Assembly: GCF_010015445.1 (NCBI RefSeq)
Contig: NC_053118.1
Span: 21,379,937-21,443,936 of the forward strand
DNA: 64,000 nucleotides
Origin: Perca fluviatilis
Taxonomy: Eukaryota; Chordata; Actinopteri; Perciformes; Percidae
Reading direction: 5' to 3'
Every line of letters starts with the position of its first letter. The stretch's first letter is position 1. The notes under the pieces are model-generated. The model ran no database searches. It saw nothing but the letters and a program-made list of their open reading frames with translations, and was not told where the DNA came from. Position numbers and translations under genes: made by a program. Positions 23,280 through 35,490 of this stretch are shown here, one piece after another.

Positions 23280-24507
23280 ATGTCTCCTCAGGTAAAATAA
23301 TTACTGCTTTTGTCTTCATTTTATATAGCAGTAGGCCTGATTTACAACTGGCCGACGCAGTATCGCTATGAAATGAATAACGGTTGTAGCGGCAGGGTGT
23401 TTACGCTATCTACATGCAGCCATCCATCTTTGACAGTGTGGGATGAGTAGCCTAAATGTAAGAGGAGCATGACTAAACATTTTTTATCCTTTGGCTCTGT
23501 GGTCCTTCTGATGTGGCTGCTACAGTTAACTTATTGCAAGCAGATTGAGAAGATGAAAAATATTTGACTTATGTAATACCCATTTTGACTAAAAGTTAGG
23601 GTCTTTGTTGTATTTAAACTGATTTCTGGAGCATAAATTCCTACACTGAGAGTTAAAGGGTTTTCAGGTTTCATATGGTCTATAATTGTCTGTTGTGCAA
23701 TGTCCTAGATCCTTTGTAAAGCACACTATTTAAGTAGGCACAAAAGCACTAGAGTCTTGAATAAAAGCCCATTGTTTATCTCCAAATTATGCAACAATAG
23801 GTCCCCTGGGCTCTGCGCCATGACTACAATACTATGCTCAGATTTAATGTTGTTTGTACCTGATTAAAATGCACTCAAATGCATTGTCATTGTCTGTACA
23901 CTATACACTGCAGCTGCACCAAATACGTTAGAGTGATTAATCTGTCAGACTTGGCAAAGAGCAGAATAACTATATTATTACTCCTTACCCTGCACAAACA
24001 TAACAGCTTAGTTTTGAATAATGTATCGGCAATACATCGAGTGACTTAGATTCGGATCATTGATTATCTGCAGGCAGAGTTTGAGAAGATGGCAGAGGAT
24101 GTGAAGAAGGTGAAGACGAGGCCTACGGACCAGGAGCTGCTGGACCTGTATGGCCTTTATAAGCAGGCAATCGTAGGAGACATTAACAGCGGTATGACTT
24201 GCTGCAGAAAAAACAGAATCTTCCATGCAATGTTACCTAAATTCTAAACATGTCCTCTTCCCTGTGTGCTGTCACAATTGTAGATAGACCAGTGATGGAC
24301 TTGAAAGGAAAAGCCAAGTGGGACGCCTGGAATTCCAGGAAAGGTAACAAGTTAATAAATGCTTGTAAAACAGCAACTCATTGGTACTTTGTGTTTTTTT
24401 ATCCAAATATTTTGTGTTTACCCACTCTTTCAGGAATGTCAAAGGACAGTGCCATGTCAGCCTACATCACACTTGCAAATGAAGTCATCAGTAAATATAG
24501 CTTGTAA
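23280..24507 (+). CDS. acbd7: Acyl-CoA-binding domain-containing protein 7
   Basis: Four coding exons, 23280-23291, 24074-24191, 24284-24343 and 24434-24507, give 87 aa (human ACBD7 88). The protein is a single ACB domain, a four-helix cytosolic binder of medium/long-chain acyl-CoA esters. Visible family features are the helix-2 block [18 protein letters not shown], the core [17 protein letters not shown] and [14 protein letters not shown]. Tyr, Lys and Trp residues used for ligand contact are in place. Exon 1 holds only four codons (MSPQ), so the start depends on that splice. It is favoured because phase and position match the family. AATAAA at 24885-24890 with a T/G-rich stretch after it is the likely poly(A) signal. 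The IVGDIN block and the position next to rpp38 favour acbd7 over dbi. Confidence 0.93.
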
Positions 24508-25617
24508 GACTTGCAATGAACTAAAGAGAGAGAATTAATGCAATAATGACAACAGTCTACTAACTCACCAACTAAAACAATGCTGCTGCCTCTATAAAAA
24601 GTAGCCTTTTGCTTTCAGAGGCCATACTTATGCAGGATGAAGTGTACTTTATAATTTGCTGGGATTTCTTTTAATGGATTGTCTTTTTTTAAAATTGATT
24701 ATTAATTGAACAACTTCTATGCATCCTTTAAGATTAGAAATATTACATTTGCTAATTGCCTTTTTATCTAATTCATGTAGTTTGTTCTCATATACTGTTT
24801 ACATGTGCACTTTGAAATGTAGCTTGAATCCTACATATGTAGTTTGAATCTAAACAGGACAAACTAAATGCTGTCAAATGTGAAAATAAAATCTTTGTGC
24901 ACTGTTTTTGTTTTTTGTCGTTATTTAGTCCTACCTCATTGATGTATAAATGGGGTGGTCCAAATAATAGAAATACCTGACAGTTTGACGTAATACATTT
25001 CAACAGCAACACAAACTGCATTCTCCAAAATGACCATACAGTTGAATCAACACCTTTCAGAAACCGGTTAAACAAAAAAATGGAAATTACAACCTTAATG
25101 AATGATTTGTTGCAGGACTGTTGTATTAGACTGTATTAGGTTTAGCTAGGGGTACCTTATAAACTGAGTGTATTTTTTGCTCAGAACAAGCCAAGACTGT
25201 AGCTTTGGTTCCCCATCACTTATTGTAAATGTGAAGCATATTAGAAATGAATCTCTTAATTGATCGTATGAACAAGAGGAATAATTACAGCAAGGGAGAC
25301 CTGTTTCAATATATGGGCATATCATTGTTTAAAATAGACCTTTTAACTTATCCTTTAGGATTCCTTGTTGTTTGTACTTTTGTTTCAAGTTTCATTGCCC
25401 TTATTCTAGTGGTTTGGTTATCAATCCTCTAACTCAATCCACCTCTCTGCAGAATGCAAACTCATTTTCACTAGCGATTATTTCACTTATTAAATGTAGG
25501 TCAAGTGCGCCAATCGCCCCAGGCATGCGCAGTACGATCTTCCGGGTAGGCACCGGGACAGTTCAGTGGGGTAAAGGTTGCGGGGACCTCTATATACACT
25601 GCGCACAGCAACACACT
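24508..25617 (+). other. acbd7 3'UTR and acbd7/crot spacer
   Basis: The acbd7 3'UTR runs to about 24.9 kb. About 700 nt of non-coding AT-rich sequence follows, then a more GC-rich patch (25500-25600) with a TATA-like tatatacac at 25591. I see no other gene. This short spacer joins the two conserved synteny blocks. Confidence 0.6.
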
Positions 25618-25620
25618 AAA
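25500..25620 (+). promoter_or_regulatory. Probable crot promoter with TATA-like box
   Basis: A GC-rich patch (cgccaatcgccccaggcatg) precedes ctctatatacac at 25588-25599. Transcription would start near 25620, in front of an exon ending in a good donor, AAG|gtgagc, at 25695. This is inferred from sequence and position. Confidence 0.5.
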
Positions 25621-25695
25621 CCTCACCACTGACTAATGGTATTTCTGCTGTGCGTGGATGCAGTAAGCTGCTACAGTCAACCCATCCTGAAGAAG
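25620..25695 (+). other. crot: Probable crot 5' leader exon
   Basis: The exon would end at 25695 with donor gtgagc and join the acceptor at 27392 (ccttccag). It contains ATG at 25636 in a frame that stays open through the junction into the accepted Crot start at 27401. It may therefore be 5'UTR or may encode an N-terminal extension. The 5' border is approximate. Confidence 0.5.
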
Positions 25696-27391
25696 GTGAG
25701 CAGAGAGAAGCACTGTGTTTGAAAAAAGGTTTTAAATCAAGTTTAACCTACATGACAAACGTTGTTGACAGCATTATCGTTACCTTAGCCATTAACCGCT
25801 GAAGAGAGTAACAAGCTGTATACGTAACGTTAATAACATTAGCTGTTTTTTCTGCTTTCAACAAGCAGGTTAACGCTAGTAGTCTGCAGTTTAATTGGGC
25901 GCTGAAAGCAAGGTTTCACTTACAACTTGTATCGAGTCGTTTGGTCGTAAAATGAGTTTATGAATTATGCAGATAGTAACACAGCCTAGCATCACTTTAA
26001 AGCTAACGTTGCGCATTATATTCCACAATAGAACTGTGGGATACGTTATTACAGCTGTAAGAAAAAGGCACATCATTTTGGGTAACGTTAATGCTAACTG
26101 TGGTCAAAGCTCAAGTGTCTAACGTTATTGTGACCTAGGCTTGGGTTCAGATTGGGTAGAATTAGTTCCTGTTTGCACTAGCTACATATGTGGCTATGCA
26201 TGACATTTGAGTTAAAACTAACTGGTATTTCCAATATAGGTTAATCTATATTATATTTCAAAATAAATTTATTTTTTATCTTTTGATAAATCAATTAATA
26301 TATCAATAAATATAAATAGTCTATAATATGTCAGAAAATGGGGATAGATGCCCCACAGAAGCCAAGGTGAAGTCTTATTTGTTTTGTTTTTTTCAACAAA
26401 CAGTCCAAAACCAAAAAGTATTATTACTCTGAAAGCAGAGATGTAAAACAAAGAAAATCAGCAAATCATCACGTTTGGGTAACTGGAACTCCAAATGTTT
26501 GGCATTTTTGCTTGATAAATGAATTTAACCCTCATGTCCTCCTTAAAAAAAATAACTCTGGACACCTTCGAGTCAAAAATGTCCACGCACACAAAAACTG
26601 TTATTAAATCATCATATATCAATATTTCTTTCTGCTTTTTTTTTTTTCATAAATCACTTAAACAACGTCTAACCTAATCAAAACCACCAAACATTAAATC
26701 ATTTTCAGGATTTTAACCCTTTAAATGCCAGTTTATTTATTTGAAGTATTTCATTTTTTATTACAAAAAAACACAAAAAAAAAAATTTTTTCTCCATATA
26801 ATGAATAATATGTAGATGGGGCTTTGGTGGGGATTAGAGGCTTGGATATGTCAAAGATAAGCAACAAAATTAATTTGATTGCATTAGTATTTTTTACATA
26901 GTGCCATATACTCCCTTTGAACACCTTTTGAGGCAAAAATCTTGATCTTAGTACACTTGACCCCAAATTCCAATCTGTGTGATTATTGTGAACACTGTAC
27001 CCAGGAACAGTTAGTCAATTCATAGCCAAGTCCACTTAAAACAACTTGTAGTAAAGTTCATGCATACTCCAGTGGTTTGTTCTATGTAGTGATACATTTT
27101 GGTATTACATAGCTGGGTCACATTACATTGAAGTTATTGGGAAAAACACATTCATTTTCCATAAAAATATTAAAGAAGCACTGAAATCCCAGTTGTACAG
27201 TAATTATTCTAGATGTTTTTTTAAAGGGAAATTAGTCTCACTGTTCAGAATAAACCATTGCATATAAGCTGGACTGGCTGATTTTTGGAATGTAAGTTTT
27301 GAATTTTCTGTATATAAAATCTGAAACATTTAATTTAGGACAAGACTATTACAGATGTTTGTTTTGTGGATACAGTCTGAATTCCTTCCAG
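25696..27391 (+). other. crot intron 1
   Basis: AT-rich intron containing T-runs at about 26637 and A-runs at about 26766. I saw no exon or well-bounded element. Confidence 0.5.
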
Positions 27392-27400
27392 GGAGAAAAC

Positions 27401-30400
27401 ATGGATAACAATTTGTCAGAGTCTCTGCCAGAGAGGACCTTCCAGTACCAAAGTAGCCTGCCATCCCTGCCTGTTCCATTACTAGAGACGAGCCTTTCGA
27501 AGTACCTGGATGCAGGTGGGATAGTAACTTTGAACAACGTGCTGTGTCACGAGTTCCTCTGTTTCAGGTTTTGTTAACATTCACCATGCAAATTTAAAAT
27601 ATGAACTCTCTGGATTTATCTTTGCATAGGTGCAACAATTATTCTCCCCAGAACACCGTAGTTAGAGGTGTTGTAATTTCTATTAAAGGTCCTATATTGT
27701 AAAGAGAGTGATTTGCATGTTTTTTTAAATCATAAATTAGGTAAAAGTATTAATGCTCAGTCCACAGAGAAATGCACTAAGCTTTGTACTCAGAAACAAT
27801 GTCTTAAAAGTCAGGACATCCATACGGTTTGATGTCACAACTAACTATATATAGGTAGAAGTGCTGCTACAGTGCCATTACAGTTATTCCCTGGTTGCAG
27901 TGATGGTGCAGAGAGGGCAGAATCGGAAGACCTGGAAATCGCTGACCAATCAGAGCAGACTGGGCTTTTCAGGAGGGTGGCTTAAAGAGACCGGTGCTAA
28001 AACAGAGTCTTTCAAACAGAGGCTGAATACAGGTTTATTTAGACGGACAGTATGAGAAAAATAATGTTTTAACATTAAAGCACATAAACCTGTTCTATTA
28101 GAAACCCCAAATTCAAGTATGAACCTGAAAATGAGCGTAATATGGGACCTTTAATCATATGTCAAATTCAGTAGGTCTTTAACTCTACTCTCTATTATAA
28201 CAGCATACAAGTGTGTTAATGTTGTTTGCATGTTTCACAGTTTTTACAATAGAAGATGTTGGTCTTACTTGACTAATTTTGCATTGTCATGTTTTCCATC
28301 AGTTCATCCATTTGCATCTGAGAAAGAGTTTAAGGCTACAGCGGACATTGTGAGCAAATTTCAAGCAGGTGTTGGCAAAGAGCTGCACCAGAAACTACTG
28401 CAGAGAGCCAGGACGAAGAGGAACTGGGTGTGTAATTGTGTTGTTTTTGGTTTTACAGATGTTCTCTTCAGTCATGGAGGTTTTATTTAGCTGTGGTTGT
28501 TTGTTTTTTCCTTAGCTGGAAGAATGGTGGTTAGACGCTGCATATCTGGAGGTCCGCATTCCTTCTCAGCTGAATGTGAACTTTGCTGGTCCAGCGCCCT
28601 ACCTGGAGCACTGCTGGCCTCCTGAAGAGGGAACTCAACTGCAAAGGGCCAGTATTACCATATGGCATACACTACAGTACTGGAACCTAATCCGCACGTA
28701 AGACATGTTCACAAAGAGTTTAACAATCTGTGTTGTTGTGGTTTGCAAGAAGTTGCTCTTCTTTTTATTTCAAGTCAGGTATATATGTAATGTTTTGTTT
28801 TTTTTCTTCCACTTGCGTGTTTTAGGGAGAGGCTGCATCCTCAGAAAGCTGGCAAAATACCATTAGATATGGACCAGTTCAGAATGCTGTTCTGCACCTG
28901 CAAAGTACCTGGAGTAAAGAAGGACACCATTCGTAACTACTTCAAGACGGGTAGAATAAACTTGTCTCTTATCTCTAACTTTCAGACGCACATAGGCATA
29001 AGTTGTTTTTTTTTAGCACAGTTTCTCAGCTTATGTATTATTGTTGTGTATGTGCATTTTGTGCTGTGCCACAGAGAGTGAGGGTCCGTGCCCCTCCCAT
29101 TTGGTAGTGATTTGTCGCGGACGGATCTTCACATTTGATGCAGTCTGTGATGGACAAATTCTCACTCCTCCAGAACTACTCAGGTAGTGATTACACACAG
29201 GTACACACACAACTCAAAAAATAAACCTAAATATGAAACCTAATATCTAAGAGAACAAACTTATGGCTGGGGGTTGAGGCCATGAACCAACTTCTGCTGA
29301 CACTGCTAATTGAACTTAAGAAAACATGGAGGAACATTCTACATTTTACCACTAAGTTTGAAATAATTGCATTCCACCAATTAGCCCAAAGAGGGCGCTA
29401 ACGCCACATAGTATCTTTGGGGGGCAGAGAACAGGTGCTCTCCATTTGGGTAACACGGCTCTTAGCACGTCTTAGCTCCTCTCAACAGGGGGAGAGAGAG
29501 AGGAATGTGATGAAGAGATGCGAGAACATATTTTAACATCATTAATAATGACGCACAGCATCCCAACTGTCCTTAGACATAATCGAGTAACAGTTTAAAG
29601 AAAAACTATACCCTTTTTTATATAGATCTACTGCTGCATCACGGCACCACAGAATTTATTACAAAAAGAACAGGGCAATGGGTCAGTGTTAATTTTAGCA
29701 AAAACTTAGATTAACCTAAATCAGTTAACTATTTTCCATTGGTTAAACCATCTTATCAGGGTCCAAGTCACATTCATTTAATTAATTATATTATTTGAAA
29801 TTAATGTTATGAAATATGAAATTCTATAATTCTAGGCCATATCGTCCTCTTCTGGTTTTCCATAATTCTTTCATACGTTGGCTAGTATGCCTGTTAAACA
29901 GATTTTGAATTGCATTCTGTTGGTATTAAAAAGTCTTAAATGTAACTCGGTGAACCCTGAAGAAACCCTGGAATAACGAGCTGGAGGACGAGGAAGCATA
30001 ATTAGCTGAATGGAAAGCCCCAGGGTTTAACGTTGCCATGTTTTATTTTGTGTGTTAACTTGTAGGCAGCTGAGCTATGTGAAAGAGCGCTGTGAGGGAG
30101 AACCAGAGGGAGACGGAGTGGCTGCTCTCACCTCAGAGGAGAGGACTCGTTGGGCACAGGTAGGAGTGCTCACGTTTGGACTTTGGTGTATCTTAGTGGA
30201 TAAGATCTGAAACAGATTAAGCATCACATTCGTGAAAAAGTTGAGGATCAGTACTGTCCGAATTTATCTGTTTACTTTCTCTGCAGGCCAGGGAATATCT
30301 AATAAACATTGATCCACACAATAACACCATCCTGGAGATCATCCAGAGCAGCCTGTTTGTCATATCTCTGGATGAAACAAAACCCTACTCTACTCCAGAG

Positions 30401-30647
30401 AACTACACAAATGTATGGACTGCACAAAGTTATCTAATGACTTAATGTTCACCGTTTTATGTGTAAAATAGTTGTGTCTGATTGTTTTTACTTTGAAAAT
30501 ATGAACACAGTTGACCCTGGAAGCCCTTACAGGCAACCCCACCATCCGCTGGGGTGACAAATCGTACAATTCACTCGTGTTTGCAGATGGCACTTTTGGA
30601 TCCACTTGTGACGTGAGTTTGTTTGTTTGTTTGTTTGTTTGTTTGTT

Positions 30648-30697
<50 letters not shown>

Positions 30698-33600
30698 GCG
30701 TAATGCTAGATGAGTTTTGAGAAACACTGAAAGCTTATATGACACATATTTAGATTAAAGATTTTCATGCTGCTCATCTTGGATAGTTCCTGTCCAAAAG
30801 CAATTCATTCTAAAATTGAAAACATAATTTTTAAGGGGTTAGAAATAATAGTTCAAAAACTCCAATCAAATTGTTTTGCAGCATGCACCATATGATGCCA
30901 TGGTACTGGTGTCTATGTGTTGGTATCTGGACCAGCAAATCAAAGTTACAACAGGCAAATGGAAGGTAAAAATCGACTATAACTTTATTCTGTAAATACA
31001 TTTAAATAGTTCTTGTTAGTTCAATATAAATGTATCTGTCCACTTTTCACACAGTGATGTCTACACTTTTTAGGGCTCAGACACAGTCAGAGCCGTACCC
31101 CGTCCTGAGGAGCTGGTGTTTACTGTTGACGAAAAAGTCCAAAGTGACATCAGCCACGCCAAACGGCAATACCTTGAGTCGGTGAGTCAGTGTTAAACAC
31201 CAAACTACAGAAGAAGAAGCCTGATGCAAAATGACTTGTCCATAGTCACAGCTCGTGGGTGTCCACTCTGTTGCTGGTTTTACAGGTGCAGGACCTGCAG
31301 GTTGTGTGTTATGCCTTCACAGCATTTGGAAAAGCAGCCATCAAACAGAAGAAGCTGCATCCAGACACCTTTGTTCAACTAGCAATGCAGTTGGCCTACC
31401 AGAAAATGTACAAGAGGTATGGACTGGTTAAAAATGGGACCATACCTTCACTTATGTTCAAAGTCTATGAAGTAAATGGCCCTAAATGTCTTTTCTTACC
31501 CCTGACAGGCCAGGAAGTTGTTATGAGACCGCAATGACTCGCAAGTTCTACCACGGCAGGACGGAGACGATGCGCCCCTGCACCCAGGAGGCTGTGAACT
31601 GGTATAAAGCCATGGTGGACCCCACGTGTGATGTGAGTGTGTGCATGTCTGAAACCCTGCACTGTGGCAAAATCACAAAGAGGAAGTAGGTGGTAGCAGT
31701 TGACGTGGTGCATACACATTTTTCTGTCAGGCTGATGCCAAGAGGAAAGCAATGCTGCTGGCCTTCAATAAACACAACAAACTGATGGGGGAAGCCCAGG
31801 AAGGAAAAGGTTAGTTCATGTACATACATGTTACATACATGTAATTGCTTGATATTTCTATATATTACTGTTCAGTAGTAAGACCACCCTTTTTTTCTTT
31901 TTCAACAGTAGGTTGTTATAATGTCAGTTACAATGTTAACGTAAAGCTGCCTACACATGAACCACGGGGAAAAGTGCTCTGCGCTGGCTGTGCCATTGTT
32001 TTCCAATGGGAAGAGAGTGGTGGAGACAACCTGGATGAATCGCTACCCTTGGCGTAACACACCGCTCAGAATTGCCGTGCTCAAAGTTCAAATTATTTCA
32101 ACTTTGACCTTATTGCTGCTGACCTTTCAAGGCGCAACCGACTCCATAAGCAATTATACCTGCGCTGCGCTTTGCCTCTCTGCACCCTACCTCGCAGTTT
32201 TACCACGGATCATGTGTAGCCGGCTTAACAGTGTTATGGAACTTTGTTTCAGTAAGGGTTGCTGTAGCAAGTCATTATTTTTACTGGGAGTATTAATGTT
32301 TGAATGGCTCAGTGTTACCTGTTGTTTATATTAGATGTTAATGGGGGGAGCACTGACCTTTGTTTCTCTGATAGTAATCCATGTCATTTTGTGACATTGT
32401 TGACAGGTTTTGACAGGCATCTTCTTGGGCTGTATCTTATCGCCAAAGAGGAAGGACTTCCCACTCCAGATCTCTTCATGGACCCCCTTTATGCAAAGAG
32501 GTACTATCTGTAAAGCTAATGTATGTTTTTTTTTTTTAACCAGTGTGTCTTCACTGGTTATATTGTTGTGTACAATCACATGTAAAACTGCTTTTGATTT
32601 ACAGATTTGAATGACCCCTCTCTTCACTATGCCCTGCCCCAAAATTCATTTAGTAAAGAAGAGCAGAGGTGTAACTAATGACATTAACGATGTCCTAGTA
32701 AGCAAAGTGCACAACTGGCTCACCTGAAAATAATTAAACTAATTACCCATGTCCTACTATGACACAAAATGTCTGTGGTAAACAAGGTATGTATCAGCAG
32801 GCCCATGTTACCAACTGTTATTGGCTTATCACAGCTACAGTATGTCCGTAGAGGTGTGTATGCTAGATAATTTGCAGAAATAAACTACAGCACAAAAATG
32901 TTGGCATTACATTTTACTTTTCTTCAATTCAATTTTAAATATTTTATTTGTACTGTATTTGTTTTTTTAATTTAGAGGTCCTATTTATGTTTAAAGGAAC
33001 ACGGCGACTTATTGGGACTTTACCTTATTCCCCGTATCCCCCAGAGTTAGATAAGTCCATACACACCCTTCTCATCTCCGTGCATGTCATAACTCTGTCT
33101 GGCACACCCACCGCTAGCCTCGCTTAGCACAGATCCTGGAGGTAACTGGCTCCATCTCCAGAAAGGCGAAGCACTGCTACTTGAGCGGAGGCAGAGTGCT
33201 CCTCACCACAGGGCTTCTCAGGCAAATCACTCCACCCAAGTAGCAGAAGTAGCAGTGCTTCGCCTTTTGAGAATATAGTTCCCAGTTTGTATACGGTTAG
33301 AAGAGGGCTGTGTCTCATGTAACCTTGTTATTTGTACACGCTGTGACTATACAAATCACAACATGTTAATAGGATAATGTTGGCGTTATTTTGTCACTTA
33401 TTGGGAGCAGTAGGCTAGATGGAGCCGGTTATCTCCAGGATCTGTGCTAAGCTAGGCTAGCGGTGGGTGCGTCAGACAGAGTTACGACACGCACAGAGAA
33501 GAGTATGTATGGACTTATCTAACTCTGGGGAATACAGTGAATAAGATAAAGTCCCAATAAGTCACTGTGTTCCTTAAGATTTCAATAAATTTTGTTTTGA

Positions 33601-35017
33601 AAATTTTACGGTCATTTCATATTTACTGTTACTGTACACTTTGATAGTGAAGGAGTTCAAATTTCAAAATTCTTGCCTCTTTTTCACAACTGCTGAATAA
33701 CCAAATTTGAGGAATCACTGCCGGCAACCAGTGCATTGAAAAACAGGTTTAGATGCACAACAATTTGAGATTTTTAAGTTTAAAAAAAAATACCACTGAT
33801 ACTACTATTATAATGGACATTCTAATTAATGGTATGCTTGATAACTGAACTGCAATGCAGAAATTACCAAGCAGACTCAAGACATTGCATTAGTTGAGAA
33901 GAGTTTGGGAGGTCTTTCTGTCTGCCTCTAACTGAGTTGTGTTTGTGTCTGCAGTGGTGGTGGTGGGAACTTTGTGCTGTCTTCCAGTCTGGTGGGCTAC
34001 ACTACAGTTCTGGGGGCCGTGGCTCCCATGGTGCATCATGGCTATGGCTTTTTCTATTGCATCAGAGATGACAGGTGAGCAGACAAGACATAAGCCTGTT
34101 TTCCATTATGCTGTTTTTTCTTCTGAAAATGTTTTGCTCCAACTGTCTCCAAATGATTTATGTGAATGGTGTTAAAAACTGAAGTTGAATAATAACTACA
34201 TTTTGTAGTTATTATTCAACTTCAGTTACAACCTTTGGGCAGATCAATCCCTTTTTAAAAACACAGGGTGAATTTAAAACACATATACACATACACACAC
34301 AAGTCCACACATCCTCCTTGTATTTATATTCTTATTTTTTTTTTTTATGCCTTTGTTGTTTTATGTAGCCAACCTTATGCTTACTTAGTGCTTACTTGTG
34401 TTAAATTTGTAGATTTTAGGACTCTTGTAATTGCTAATTATACTTCTCTTCCTTAGGTGAGATTACTTCTATAAGCCCCTAGGGGTTTTCTTAATCTCAC
34501 CTGCAATCCTACAATCTTTTTTTAATGTTCTTGTTGTGTTTCTGTTGCCTTGATTTTTATTGTGCAAATAAACAAATGAAAATTTTTTTTTTGGTCAAGC
34601 CAAAATCAAAGCTGCTTTTTATAGTTCTTGAAAGGATTTTCAGAAATAGTAATGATGTGCACCTACGGAAACCCTAAAATCTAAGATAAAATCTCCTACG
34701 TAGGAGATAAACATTGCCCACAATTCTTTCTTTTTTTTCCACTTACCTTTCAGGGCTTCAGTAGCATCAGTGTCAGTCAACTGGTAAAAGTTCATTTGAA
34801 TGCAGTTTTCAACATCAACGTTTGAAGTTGTGCATACTGTCCCTGCATTTTCAGCAACTGCAATCATATCCACACTACGTTATATTTTTCTTCCAGGATT
34901 GTGATGTCCATCTCCGCATGGAAATCTTGCCATGAGACAGATGCTGCGTCACTGTTCAACATCTTCTGTAGCTCCTTGCATGAGATGCTCCACCTGGCTA
35001 CCACATCTCAGCTATAA
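27401..35017 (+). CDS. crot: Peroxisomal carnitine O-octanoyltransferase
   Basis: Sixteen coding exons: 27401-27515, 28303-28427, 28516-28697, 28826-28950, 29075-29183, 30066-30159, 30287-30412, 30511-30612, 30882-30965, 31074-31181, 31286-31416, 31509-31632, 31731-31809, 32407-32500, 33955-34074 and 34897-35017. They give 612 aa, the length I recall for human CROT, with all phases closing. The enzyme transfers medium-chain acyl groups from CoA to carnitine for export from peroxisomes after beta-oxidation. Exon 9 begins with the catalytic His327 (CD|HAPYDAM). Other family blocks are [93 protein letters not shown] and [15 protein letters not shown]. The C-terminus is -SQL, a plausible PTS1 variant (human -THL). 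The gene is convergent with the abcb gene, as in human. Confidence 0.97.
27684..28154. mobile_element. Interspersed MITE, ends ttaaaggtcc, in crot intron
   Basis: The left end ttaaaggtcctatattg and the right end atatgggacctttaa are inverted. This is a familiar teleost repeat whose usual tip is aaaggtcccatattatgctc. A second, longer but right-truncated copy lies at about 38010-38560. Confidence 0.7.
30616..30694. repeat. (GTTT)n(GT)n microsatellite at a splice donor
   Basis: The repeat starts about 3 nt after the GT donor of crot exon 8 (exon end 30612). Confidence 0.95.
31945..32225. mobile_element. Harbinger-like MITE, 281 bp, in crot intron 13
   Basis: The tips agctgcctacacatg and catgtgtagccggct are inverted, with TAA on both sides (31942-31944, 32226-32228). 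The tips resemble those of the element at 21530-22041. There is no coding capacity. Confidence 0.7.
32995..33575. mobile_element. Foldback MITE with ~165-bp inverted arms in crot intron 14
   Basis: The left arm (about 32995-33158) and the right arm (about 33420-33575) are inverted copies. Both contain gacttattgggactttacc (or a near copy), agagttagataagtccatac, ccaccgctagcct and cttagcacagatcctggag. The tip is aaggaacacggcgac. The centre includes a second small inverted pair around gcgaagcactgctactt. No transposase is present. Confidence 0.85.
34177..34227. repeat. Perfect hairpin, 24-nt arms, 3-nt loop
   Basis: The arm 34177-34200 (begins aactgaagttgaataa) is exactly complementary to 34204-34227, with loop TTT. 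It lies about 100 nt downstream of crot exon 15. Confidence 0.93.
34240..34590 (+). mobile_element. Possible LINE 3'-end fragment in crot intron 15
   Basis: A T-rich non-coding block ends in ttattgtgcaaataaacaaa, which resembles the 3' tail of a vertebrate non-LTR retrotransposon. It also contains a small palindrome, agcccctaggggtt. No reverse transcriptase frame remains. Confidence 0.35.
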
Positions 35018-35490
35018 GTACTCACACCAACACATTAATGCACACAAAGTTCACAAACCCTCCGTTAATAGCCAACGGCTAGCGATAGTTATGTTTGTTC
35101 TGAGCACAGATCAATGCAAAGGTACAGAATCCGCACTGCTGGGTGTTAGCCCCTGGCATTGGCATTAAAAAGTCTATCAACATTATTGTAGTGATGAGAC
35201 TTTTAGTGTAGATTGTTATTTTCTGAGTATATTTTCTGATTCATGTGGAAATTATATTGAATGTTTAATTTTAAATCCTGCCAGTATTAATGCACATTAA
35301 TTTAAAGATAAGGTGTTTTTTTTTTTTGTTTTTTTTTATGTTTGTCCCCCAGACAAACGGACACTGACTATTCTGAGGTGTGCAAATGAAGAAAATAACT
35401 TCTGGCTGCTTTGACTGTTGAACTTAGATTTTTCTGTAATACTAAAGGGCATTCCAATGAAACTCATAGAAAAATAAAGGTAAATAGGAT
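35018..35490 (+). other. crot: crot 3'UTR
   Basis: Non-coding sequence ends near AATAAA at 35473-35478. There is a T-run at 35318-35338. Confidence 0.6.
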
